Shown in pieces: positions 1-10,700 of a DNA stretch of 64,000 nucleotides. The notes beneath the pieces were generated by a model that was not told where the DNA came from, made no database searches, and worked only from the letters and a program-made list of their open reading frames with translations. The DNA lies in the NCBI GenBank assembly GCA_030272155.1, contig CP126203.1:1674001-1738000 (forward strand). Reading direction: 5' to 3'. The stretch is from Tetradesmus obliquus (taxonomy: Eukaryota; Chlorophyta; Chlorophyceae; Sphaeropleales; Scenedesmaceae). Position 1 is the stretch's first letter. Every line of letters starts with the position of its first letter. Position numbers and translations under genes: made by a program.

Positions 1-39
1 CTCGTCCTCACACGCAGCCACTTGGAGGGGGCTGGCACT

Positions 40-73
<34 letters not shown>

Positions 74-3000
74 ACGAGTCAGGCGCAGATTGCACACGAT
101 GGCAGCCTCATCCTCACACGCAGCCACTTGGAGGGGGCTGGCACTGCAGGAGCAGCAGCAGGAGCAGCAGCAGCAGCAGAAGCAGCAGCAGTGGCGGCGG
201 CGGCCACGGCAGCATCGCTGTGAGTCAGAGGCTGCTAGAATATAGAGACGTGTACTTACCACGCCCGCAGCATCATGAATGCAGCGCTGTTGCACAGCGA
301 GCCAGCCCGTTGGTTTATAACCCAGCATCATGTGACATGAGCTGTTACATAATGTAAGTCCTCACATGTCATCAGGCGAAGGCAGCAGCTGCGTGATGTC
401 TGCGAGCAGCTCTTCAGTGAGTAGGACGTAACAAGTTACATGTCATGTGTTACACGTTACATGTGGTGTGTCAACACATGAGGTCAAACTCACGTGTACT
501 CGGGCAGTGGCAGCTGTGGTGTGATGTCTACGAGCGGCTCCGCAATGAGCCCGCTCTGATTGGCCTCGATGACGCTGTTGCGGGGGATGACAGTGCCGAT
601 GTCATTCACCTGCAGCACAAAAATAACACAACATGTTCAGGTGGTTAGGTCAGGGACTGTTAAGGTCAGGGACAGAACGTAACGAGCCAGCTTTGGTTGG
701 CCTCGATGACGCTGTTGCGGGGGGGTGACAGTGCCGATGTCATTCACCTGCAGCATAACAGTAACACACAGCATGTTTTGCTCAGGGGCAGAACTGGATC
801 AGTGCGCCGTGATTGGCTCTGATGACGCTGTTGCGAGGGATGACAGTGCCGATGTCATTCACCTGCAGCATGACAACAAGTATGCAGATTACGGCATGCT
901 TAGTAACACATGCTTTGGTAACACATGATTGATAACACGGCAGCGCCAGCTGTCAGAACATGTGACAGCGTGCCAATGCTCAACTCTAACCACCTGCAAC
1001 TATCCACCTGCTGCGGCCGCCAATGCAACAGGCGAAACTGTTTAGTTCCCCTCACCTCCACCAGCACGTCCACCTTGTCCAGGTCGCATTGATTGTTCAC
1101 TGTGCTTCTGACAATGTTCAACACGCAAGAGAACATTTGCTGCCTTGTTCTCTGCCCTCACCTCCACCAGCACGCCCACCTTGTCCAGGCTGCAACCGTT
1201 GTCCACTCTCCACCCCTCAACAAAGCAACATGCAACAACCTTGAACCTGTGCTATAAACCCCTCACCTCCACCAGCACGTCCACCTTGTCCAGGCTGGGC
1301 CTCACGTTGAGCACACTGCCCACAGCCACGCCGCGGATGCGCACCTGGCAGCAGCAGCAGCAGCAGCAAGCAGCGAAGGTGAACATGGAGCCGCCAGTGC
1401 CTTGATGATAGCAGCTAGCACTGCAGTAGCTGTCAGCCACCTGTGGTGCTGCATCATGCACTGCCTCCTGCAGTTCCCCTGCCACCTGTTGCTTGTACTG
1501 CTGCTGGTATGTGCAACCTGCACTGCCACATGCACCATCAATTGTACTTCCACCCGTACCGCCACTCAGAGGGGTGCCGACAGTGCTACCGCAAGCCAGC
1601 GGGCACTTGAACGTGGCCTGCAGTGCCTGAGGCATGCGCCTTGTACTGCCGCTACCGTGCTCGAAATGTAGTGCCCCTTGCACCGTGTATATGTGCTGCT
1701 ACTAGCATGTGCCATCTGTACTGCCGTCACTTGTACTGCTGCCACTTGTTCTGCCACTCACAGGAGTGCCGACTGTGATGCCACAAGCCAGTGGGAACTC
1801 GATGGTCGAACTGGCACAGAGGCACTGCCATACCCACGGTAAGTAAAATGACATCTAAGCTGCCACCTGTACCTAGCTCGCACAGGAACTGCCACACATA
1901 CTGCCACGTGTACTGCTAGCTATACCGCAAGTTGTACTGCCACCTGTACTGCCACATCTGTTGCCGCTCACCGGAGTGCCGACTGTGATGCCACAAGCCA
2001 GTGGGAACTCGATGGTTGAACTGGCACAGAGGCACTGCCATACACACGGCTTATAAGAATGCCATCTAAGCTGCCGCCTGTACGATACCTAGCTCGCACA
2101 GGAACTGCCACACATACTGCCACGTGTACTGCTAGCTATAGCGCAAGCTGTACTGCCACCTGTACTGCCACATCTGTTGCCGCTCACCGGAGTGCCGACT
2201 GTGATGCCACAAGCCAGTGGGAACTCGATAGTTGAACTGGCACAGAGGCACTGCCATACACTCCGCTTAAAAAAATGCCATCTAAGCTGCCGCCTGTACG
2301 ATACCCAGCTCGCACAGGAACTGCCACACATACTGCCACGTGTACTGCTGGCTATAGCGCAAGCTGTACTGCCACCTGTACTGCCACATCTGTTGCCGCT
2401 CACCGGAGTGCCGACTGTGATGCCACAAGCCAGTGGGAACTCGATAGTTGAACTGGCACAGAGGCACTGCCATACACACGGCTTAAAAAAATGCCATCTA
2501 AGCTGCCACCTGTACCTAGCTCGCACAGGAACTGCCACACATACTGCCACGTGTACTGCTAGCTATACCGCAAGCTGTACTGCCACCTGTACTGCCACAT
2601 CTGTTGCCGCTCACCGGAGTGCCGACTGTGATGCCACAAGCCAGTGGGAACTCGATGGTTGAACTGGCACAGAGGCACTGCCATACACACGGCTTAAAAA
2701 AATGCCATTCAAGCTGCCACCTGTACCTAGCTCGCACAGGAACTGCCACACATACTGCCACGTGTACTGCTAGCTATACCGCAAGCTGTACTGCCACCTG
2801 TACTGCCACATCTGTTGCCGCTCACCGGAGTGCCGACTGTGATGCCACAAGCCAGTGGGAACTCGATGGTTGAACTGGCACAGAGGCACTGCCATACACA
2901 CGGCTTAAAAAAATGCCATCTAAGCTGCCACCTGTACCTAGCTCGCACAGAAACTGCCACACATACTGCCACGTGTACTGCTAGCTATACCGCAAGCTGC

Positions 3001-4393
3001 ACTGCCACATCTGTTGCCACCCACCGGAGTGCCAACAGTTATGCCACACGCCAGAGGGAACTCAATGGTTGCCTGGTACGGCCGTCCTGTGCGCAGTGCG
3101 GTGCCTTTCACCCACAGCAGCAGCGCTACGCCTGTCAGGCCACCCATGAGGGTGAACAGGCCCAATGTTCCTTCTGCCATGCTGGACTTGCCTAGGCCAA
3201 AGTCGCGCAGTGATCTGCGATGCGGCACACAAAGGCAGTACATATGCAGAACAGTGTTAAGATAGTCCTGGGGACACCCGAAGCCCTCCTTCTGCCATGC
3301 TGGACTTGCCTAGCCCAAAGTCACGCAGTGATCTGCGGTACAATACGGCAGTACAAAAGCAGCGCAGTGTTCAGCAGCTAGCCGAAATGACAACATGATG
3401 ACCTTGTGCCATGCTGGATTTGCCTAGGCCAAAGTCAAGCAGTGACCTGCAGGTGCGAAACACAGGGCAGTGCAAAGGCAGTACACAGGCAGTACACATA
3501 CGGTCAGTGTTAAGATAGTCGTGGGGACTGCAGGAGGCCTCCTGCTGCCATGCTGGACTGGCTTGGGCCAAATTTGCGCAGCGACCTGCGCTACAATGAG
3601 GCAGTACAAAGGCAGTAAGTATCAGCATAAGGGTGGAAAAGACCCAAGCCTCCTTCTGCCATGCTGGACTGGTACACAACCGACAGGATAAAGTCGCGCA
3701 GCCAGCTGCTGCTGCTGCTGCTGCTGCGGCTGCTGCTGCCCAATGCGCTGGCGACGGCACGTCCCTGACGGCCAAGTTCAGACACCATGGTGCTAGCAAT
3801 TCTCGATGTACCATGCTTCGATGCCGTTGCTGCTTGCAGTGGACTAGTACCAGCATGATGTCATGCGCTTGCAGGAATAATCACAAAACTGCAAAGTGCC
3901 ACAATCCCTGGCCTGCATGAGGTCTTGCAAACGCTGCCGCAGTGCTGGCAGCAGCTAACTAATGCTGTCACTGTGTGGATGTCTTCGAGCTGCGCCTCAG
4001 CCCTTTTTTCAGCAGGGGCATGCGCTGCCGCTTCTCCTTCCCACAGTGACAAACATACGAGTGCACACTACTCAAAATAACAAACAGCACTCTTATCACT
4101 CTTGCTAACAATGCTCACTTGTACAGGCTACTCAGGAAGCCAGTTTGACCAGTGGTCTCGGGAGGTTGGCTGCCTGCTGCTGCTACAACATGCAGCTGCC
4201 GTTGCCTAGCCTGCTGTTGCACACGCGGCTGCAGCAGCTGCATCCGCTGCAGCTGCAAAGGCTGCAGGGTGTATCCGGCATGCTGCTGCAAACCGCTGTG
4301 TCTACTGCACACTGCCCTGCACTGCTGCTGCTGCCTAGGATGCACTGCATGCTGCTGCTGCAGCCTGCCAGCGCCTAGGCGCTGGCTGTGCAT
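1..4393 (-). CDS. TGD2: TGD2-like MCE (MlaD) domain protein, chloroplast inner envelope lipid transport; 3' end outside window
   Basis: By family, this is the substrate-binding MCE subunit of the TGD1-2-3 ABC lipid importer, which binds phosphatidic acid at the chloroplast inner envelope. Exons read on the minus strand are 4119-4393, 3025-3214, 1267-1344, 494-609 and a partial last one at 1-37; all junction phases agree. Exon 1 gives a Gln/Arg/His-rich, acid-poor transit-peptide-like region of about 75 aa starting at ATG 4393; the same frame stays open up to an ATG at 4735, so the start is not certain. Exon 2 gives one membrane span (LFTLMGGLTGVALLLWVKG) and the start of the MCE domain (ATIEFPLACGITVGTP). 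Exon 3 carries VRIRGVAVGSVLNV and LDKVDVLVE; exon 4 carries VIPRNSVIEANQSGLIAE and VDITPQ, all typical of TGD2. The C-terminal helical region lies outside the window. The introns are filled with copies of exon edges, described separately. The gene is divergent from the plus-strand gene at 4961. Confidence 0.85.
494..870 (-). repeat. Partial copies of TGD2 exon 4 edges
   Basis: The real exon is 494-609. Two copies of its acceptor side (CAG followed by the VNDIGTV coding start) lie at about 683-750 and 803-869 in the upstream intron. A donor-side copy, ending in a GTGAGG donor, lies at about 366-415 in the next intron. The copies have diverged: one has lost the frame and the other reads VIPRNSVIRANHGAL. 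Confidence 0.8.
1050..1200 (-). repeat. Two donor-side copies of TGD2 exon 3
   Basis: Copies ending at 1056 and 1162 repeat the LDKVDVLVE coding end of exon 3 (real exon 1267-1344), each followed by the same GTGAGG donor. They sit in the intron directly downstream of the real exon and in the same orientation. Spacing is about 105 bp. Confidence 0.8.
1565..2870 (-). repeat. About 211-bp tandem array of the donor edge of TGD2 exon 2
   Basis: Seven copies (around 1570, 1766, 1973, 2191, 2406, 2617 and 2828) repeat the TIEFPLACGITVGTP coding end of exon 2 with a canonical CCG/GTGAGC donor and roughly 165 bp of following intron. The real exon end is at 3025, where the donor is GTGGGT, a weaker match to consensus than the copies carry. 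The inner copies are nearly identical to one another, so expansion is recent; the copy near 1570 is the most diverged. Confidence 0.88.
3280..3720 (-). repeat. Acceptor-side copies of TGD2 exon 2
   Basis: Four copies (about 3285-3340, 3399-3453, 3535-3590 and 3640-3720) repeat the acceptor and first about 45 nt of exon 2 (SLRDFGLGKSSMAEG). They lie in the intron upstream of the real exon, which starts at 3214. Each keeps SSMA; the copy nearest exon 1 has lost its acceptor and carries a CAG/CTG tract. Confidence 0.82.
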
Positions 4394-4960
4394 GTCTGCT
4401 GCTTGTATCTGCTGCTGAGTACGTTTTGCCGCTCTGATCGGCTGCGAGGGATTTCGATCCAATGAATGCAGCAAGACAGCAGCAGAAGCAGCAGTGGATA
4501 CAGCGGCAGCACGGCTGATCTCTGCAGCGACGTTGTATATGACGCAATATGTAACAAGAACAATATCTTCACAAGGTTGAGCGTCAAACGAGGCAAGCCA
4601 AATCGTAGTGACCGTGGACAAGATTCGCGCAGGCACAACTACACGATCGCACAGCGCGTTGAGAGAGGTGCACGCAACACAAACACGTACAGGTTGTCGG
4701 TCAACGCTGTGCAACTGAGCAATGCACGTCTGCAAACCCTTCGCCCTGACTGTTAACAGTTATGCGTGTGACAGGCCCCACTGCCCAGCAGCTGGCACCC
4801 TTGTCAAGGGAGAGACAGCTCAGAGCTGTCTTGGTGTGGTTCCTTGCTGGTGTTACTAATAGCCGGACTCAAGCTTATCTATTGGGTACATTGCTTGTTG
4901 CTCTTTAATCTTTCCCTGAGTCACCACCTTGCCCATCAGCCGTTGGCGCACACAACCAGC
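4394..4960. other. Divergent intergenic region (TGD2-like and small plastid membrane protein)
   Basis: This 567-bp stretch separates two starts that point away from each other and so should hold both promoters. I see no TATA box or clear repeat. The minus-strand frame stays open through part of it without recognisable protein similarity. Confidence 0.5.
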
Positions 4961-5902
4961 ATGCATCTGCGCAAGATTTCATTTCAAGCACTCTCAGCCA
5001 GCAGGAGGCCAAATGCCAGAAGCAGCAACGGCAGCAGCAGCAGCAGCAACAGCAGGGTACCTCTGCAGCAGCTTGTGCAACTAGCAGCAGTGAGAGCAGC
5101 ATCTGGGCAGTGGGCGCGCCCTGTGAACATCACACTTGCAGGTGGGTAAGGAAGAAGGCACCGTGCCTGCAACGCAGTGAGGCATGTAGGCATGCGCCGA
5201 GGCACTGCCAGTAAGAATCACCTATGATGACACGTTGTAAGCAAGTGTTTTATAGCTGGCCCGTTTGCATTGTCTTGCGCACCAATGGCGGCTTTGCACA
5301 ACCCTTTACAACAGCAGTTTGACTTCCTGCCGTTGCAGCGCAACCAAGGCACAGGACGGCACTGCTGCCACTGCGAGCTGTTACAGATGACAACAGGCCT
5401 CAGCTGCCGGCAGCCACACCAACAAGCAATCTGCAGCAGCAGCAGCAGCAGCAGCAGGAGCAGCAGCAGCAGCAGCAGCAGGAGGCGGGGATGCCACCAC
5501 GCAAGGAGCGGGACTTAGTGATACCCATTGCGGTAAGCAGCAGCAATTCACAGCTGATAGTCTCTGCCAGTCTGCCTCAACAATGCATGTAAAGTAAGCA
5601 GCATAATGCTAGCTTGTCCTCTTGCATCACGGCACGGACACACAGCAGCATGCTGGAACTGCCGCCGCGCAATATATGCTTGTTGCAGCTGCTGCCGGTG
5701 CAGGCAGGCTGCTTGCCATTGCCAGACAAGCGCGCTGCCACTGCTACCCCTGCCTATCACTGATACGTATTCTAGTTTCATGATGTATTTGCTGCTGCTG
5801 CCGCTGTTGCTGCTGCTGCTGCTGCTGCTGCAGGTGGCCATCTCGCTGGCTGCCTATGCGCTGGTGGCACTGCTGGGCCTCATTGACAGCCTGAGCTACT
5901 AG
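4961..5902 (+). CDS. Small predicted plastid-targeted protein with poly-Gln stretch and C-terminal membrane span, function unknown
   Basis: Three exons, 4961-5141, 5339-5532 and 5834-5902, join with matching phases into 147 aa. The N-terminus (MHLRKISFQALSASRRPNAR) is basic, Ser-rich and acid-poor, like a plastid transit peptide. The middle holds two Gln runs of 7-8 residues split by Glu. The C-terminus has a short charged stretch (PPRKERD) followed by one hydrophobic span (VAISLAAYALVALLGL) and a six-residue tail, so it may be anchored by its C-terminus. Intron 2 begins GTAAGCAGCAG and ends in (CTG)n then CAG. I do not recognise a family. It is divergent from the TGD2-like gene; no functional link can be claimed from that. 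Confidence 0.6.
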
Positions 5903-7703
5903 GCCAGGCCCATGCCAGCTGCCCTGGCCGGCTCACTGCTTACACATACTCCACTTAGCCAAGGAGTGGGAATGTACAGGGAACCTCGATCAGGAAAGGG
6001 AACCAACAAGTGGTTCATAGGGGTGCATTTATGCACTGGTGGCACTTGTGAGGCTCGTTAGCAGCTTGTGCTGCCTAGCCACATGGCTCTTTACGCTGCT
6101 TTTTGATTCGGAACGATCCTGAGATGGTTGGTTCTCTTCCGGCTGGGTCTAGTGCTTCAGAGACTGAGTACTCTGAGCTTGTTGAGGTCTCCGACGTACA
6201 CGCTTAGTGTCTGTGTTTCTGTTTTGTGCTTTCTGGACCCCATGAGCCTTGTCTGGCTCCTTAGTGGGTGGGCTTGTGGCCCTACTTTGGTAACTGGTAA
6301 CTGGTTATGCCCTGGCGGCCAGCTGAGGCTGCTCAGCAGCTTGGGCTATCCAAGGCCTGAGGCCAGGTGGCTGCAAATGCATATGTGCCACAGTGTGTGG
6401 CATATCTGGGGCTTATTGACCGCTTGAGATACTAGGCCAAGTCTGAGGGACCAGTATGACACTGTCTTGGCGAGCTGCTCGCAAGCACACGTGTGCAGAG
6501 CGCGGCACATTGACAAGGTTCCACATCCAATGCTCAGGTTTTCACCATTGTTGCACCGCAGAGGCAGCCAAGGCTTAGGCTATGCATTGATCCAGAAGTG
6601 CTGTGGCACTGCGCCGCTTGCAGCACAGCAGTGCAGGGAGCAAGGCAGTGTCGCATGGCATGGCATGGCATGCAGGTCCGCTTGGCATTCATGGTGGCTT
6701 GAATGCATTGGCGTCGATTGTTTGGAATCCAGCAGTCGTACAAACTTGGCCTTTGCATCCAGGCCCAGCCAGCGGGACACAGCACAGCAGCTCAGCAGGT
6801 CAAGGGCTCATTGCTATTTGGTTCCATGCATGTTACAGTGCCTTATTATGACCACGATGTTTGCCGCCACAATTGGGCAAGCAAGGACAAAGTTGCGAGT
6901 ATGCACCATTGGGGTGCTGTACAGTGCAAAGACAGTCTCTTCATTTATAAACCAATTGATGCACTGCTGCGCTGTTTTGCTGTGAGAAGTTTGCCATGTT
7001 TTTCAGTGGCTGCAGTTTGAGACAGTAACATCCACTCTGTAACGAACCTGTCATTGGCTTGATCACATGTGGCATTTGCAGCATGCGTTCCGCAACTGAA
7101 ATGATGTGGCCCTTTTGTCTCAGAAGAACCCATACAAGCACAATGCCAGTGGTGTCGGACACAATGCAGCATGGTGAGAATTCCGTTGACCTCATCCACA
7201 ACACAATCGCCGCAATCACATCATGGTGGTACCAGTAACAGAAAAGTGCATCCAAGTAAAACCAACGAAGACAGGCTCAATTCCACGTAACAGCCAATTG
7301 GAAGTACTAGAGGAGCCACCACAGCTGGCCACCGTGGCCCCAGCAACGTTGTTGAACAAAGGAAGTCAAGCAACTGCTGATCATAACAGTGCCAAAGAGC
7401 ACACATGTGGCGTGTACACGCCTGCCATGCTCATTAAGCAGTATACTTGGTGAACATGCACGCTTGCATCCCCAGGTGCAAATTGCAGCACCCAAGCATC
7501 ATGCATTAAAAATTCAATCCAATCCACCACGTATGATAGTGGGCCCTCACTAGCAGAGTCAACGGCGTGGTAGGCGGCATGTTTCTCGTGCTCCGCTGCC
7601 TATTGCTTTAGCATGTGCCAACAGCTAAGTAATCAGATGTCAAACCTTCGTTCACCACCGCGTACAACAACAGCGTGCTTCAGCAGCCGCTGCTGCTGCA
7701 CTT
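5903..7703. other. Convergent intergenic region
   Basis: This 1.8-kb stretch lies between two 3' ends and presumably holds both 3' UTRs. Several 60-170 aa open frames exist, but they have no recognisable domain, no splice structure and ordinary chance composition. I see no RNA gene or repeat of note. Confidence 0.5.
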
Positions 7704-10700
7704 TCAAGGGCAGCCAGGGAATGTCGGGAACTTGGCACAGTTGATTATGCGGTTGTAGGTGGAGGGGGAGATCTGCAGGAGCAGCAGCAGCAGCAGTCAG
7801 GTAGTCATTTTAGCACATGTGACATCACACAGTGATTCCGATCAAGTGCCGTATGAGCCTCCAAAGAAACCACAGCCGTCGCTGCAACAATGCGCCCAAC
7901 AACATGCAATGCTTCCAAACAACAAAAAACAGTGTCTGTCATCATCATGTCATTGTTCTGTTATGATATGCTGTTATAAAACATGAACACCCTGCTCACC
8001 CCCTCTGGATGTTTCTTGAGGTCTGCCAGCACCACATCAACATAAGGGTCTCCTGCAGGCAGCAGCACCTGGGCACCAGGGAAGCTGTAGCCATCACCAC
8101 CCTGCAGCACGTAACATAACATAATAACAAGTTACTTTTGGGTCAGCCAGCACCACATCTACGTAAGGGTTTCCTGCAGGCAGCAGCACCTGGGCACCAG
8201 GGAAGCTGTAGCCGTCACCACCCTGCGACAAATAACATAACACAGTATCATATTATTGTTGAGGTCTGCCAGCACCACATCAGCATGTGGGTCTTTTGCA
8301 GGCAGCAGCACCTGGGCGCCAGGGAAGCTGTAGCCATCACCACCCTGCAGCGCAGAACAAAGATTAAGAACATGTCACTGCTGGGTCTGCCAGCACCACA
8401 TCAACATAAGGGTCCTGCAGGCAGCAGCACCTGAGCACCAGGGAAGCTGTAGCCGTCACCACCCTGCGGCAAAAGAATGTACACAATAACACACTAACAT
8501 GTTACTTTGGGGTCAGCTGCAATGCAGCGAATTGTTTAGTGCAACCTCATTGCAGCTATAACGTCTCGATCCCCAAACCGGTTGCCTTGAGAAGCCTATT
8601 ACACTTGAGGGGTGCTCTGAATCAGGTTTTCGTTTACGACGCCTACGCTGTACTTATCGCCTGATAAGCTTTATATAACAACTGATATGCAGTTATCAGT
8701 TCTTATCAGGCACATCCGCGTGTTACGTTGGCGAATCAGGGGGGGGTCAAAGTTTGGGCCCAAATCAGGGCTGGGCGGTCTAATTCGAACTTTGCGACTG
8801 TCGCGTACTGTTGATATGATCGGCTCAACATTATTATTTATGTCGAATCAACTCAAATTAGGGGCGAATCAGGGCAGCCTTGTTGTCTGCACGACATTTC
8901 ACAGTCCGGGCACAATGGGCAGGGCGAGCGGCATGCGCAAAACAAAGGCTAAAAAGAAGTAATGTACCTTTATCAATATCTCAAACGGGCAGCAGGACCA
9001 GCAGCAGGTCTCAACTAGAGTAGAGTGGCCAGGCAGAGTGGTGGAGGGTGTGCTGCTGAAGAGGGCAGGCACAGTGCTGTGTGATTACCACGGCCGCATG
9101 ATAAGGCCTGATTTGTTCAAATATAGGTATGAAACGTTCGTTACAAACAAACAGAGGACAGTGGATGCTCAGAACGTGCGAGCACGCAAGCAACACAGCG
9201 TATCGACGCGTACGCGAAACCTATGTGCTTAATTATATGTTGTTTTGACTTGATATGACATTTACAAGCGTCAGAAGAAGGCTGTGGCACTTGTAGGGGC
9301 AAACCGCAGTGTAATGAACCTTGCCTCCAGGCAGCCCAATCAGGGCCTCAGGTGTAATAGGCTTCTAAGAGAGGATCTCGGGCACATAAGCCGTAGCAAC
9401 TCCGATCAGAGTTCGAAAACTGGGAACACCAAGCCAACATCTGGCGTGTGCCACAGCAGCAACGCTTTTATGTGCAGCAGCTCACCTGCAGCATGTAGTC
9501 TGTCGCCACAACCGGGTAGCGACCCTTCAAGTCTATTGGGCTGGTGCTGCCGTCAGCGTTGAGCAGCGATGCTGAAAGGAAAGCGCCGTCCTTATGATAG
9601 TACCTGATGCCAGCAACCTGTCAGTTTGAAAGCGTGGCAGCAGCAGCGCGCAGCGCAGCAGCATTGCTTAGCGTGACCAACACAACATTCATGTCAGTCG
9701 TTTGCTGCAAAGAGTGACAAGAAAACTCTTGCGTGCATACCTCAAGCCCTTGCTTGTGCACATAATCAGTGGCAACTCAAGTGAGCCACACCCTGTTGCC
9801 GGCTACTGCAGCAGGGCGTGCCAGCCGCCCTAGCACTAAGGGAGGCCAGCTGCTGCTGCCAGCTGCTGCAGCATTCTCACATGCAGTGATGAAGGAGCAT
9901 TTTGCTGTTTGGGAAGCCTTCGGTGAAAGTAATCTGCTGCTGCTGCTGCTGAAGCACAAGCATACCTGCAGGAACCGTCCTCCGTGGTGAAGAAGGAAGC
10001 GTGTACTGCTGCAGCCGGTCGCCTATGTGAACGTGCGGCCATAGCAGCTAGCCTGTGCAAGAAACTGCTGCCAGCTGCTGCTAAAGCTGTGCATGCACAC
10101 CCTGCAGGAACCTGCCGCCGTTGTTTGGGGTACAGTAACAAGCCATTTCTGACAGCATTAAACAGCACCTAAATGCAAATTGTGAAGCTTGTCAACTCAG
10201 TCATGCACTTTCATCAGGACCACCTGCCAGCCTAGAAGTTGGACGAGGACAATTAAGGCTTACTGCTGCTGCCACGTGCCACCAATAGCAGCCCTATACC
10301 CGTAGCTGCAAGAACAAAACACCATAAGGATATGAAAACAAGGCCGAAATTGCAGCCCTGCTTACCTGCAGGAACCGTCCTCCGTTGGGGTACAGTGACA
10401 GGCCATTCTTGACTGCATCAAGCAGCACCTGCCCACTGATGGTGAAGATTGCCACAGCGTTGGCATAGGGCAGCATGGCTAGCACCTCCGCGACAGTGAT
10501 GTTTCCGGGGTTCTGCGGGTACATGCAGGCGGTGAGTTGGTGTCCTGCACTGTCACGGCTGCAAAACCGCAAATACAGGGCTGCGTCACTAGACCTTGAA
10601 CACAGCAGGGGGGCCACCTCATGCATGAAGGAATGTAAACCCCCTCGAGCAAAAGATCAGTGCTCATACACTCGCGGATGGGCCTGTTTGGATGCTTACC

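Noticed and set aside
1565-3025. CRISPR-like array of repeats and spacers
   Set aside because: Units are about 211 bp, contain TGD2 coding sequence and splice sites, and the intervening parts are near-identical to each other. It is a tandem duplication in a eukaryotic intron.
6467-6985. 172-residue plus-strand open frame
   Set aside because: Overlapping open frames of similar length occur in two other frames, with no domain; typical of stop-poor intergenic DNA.
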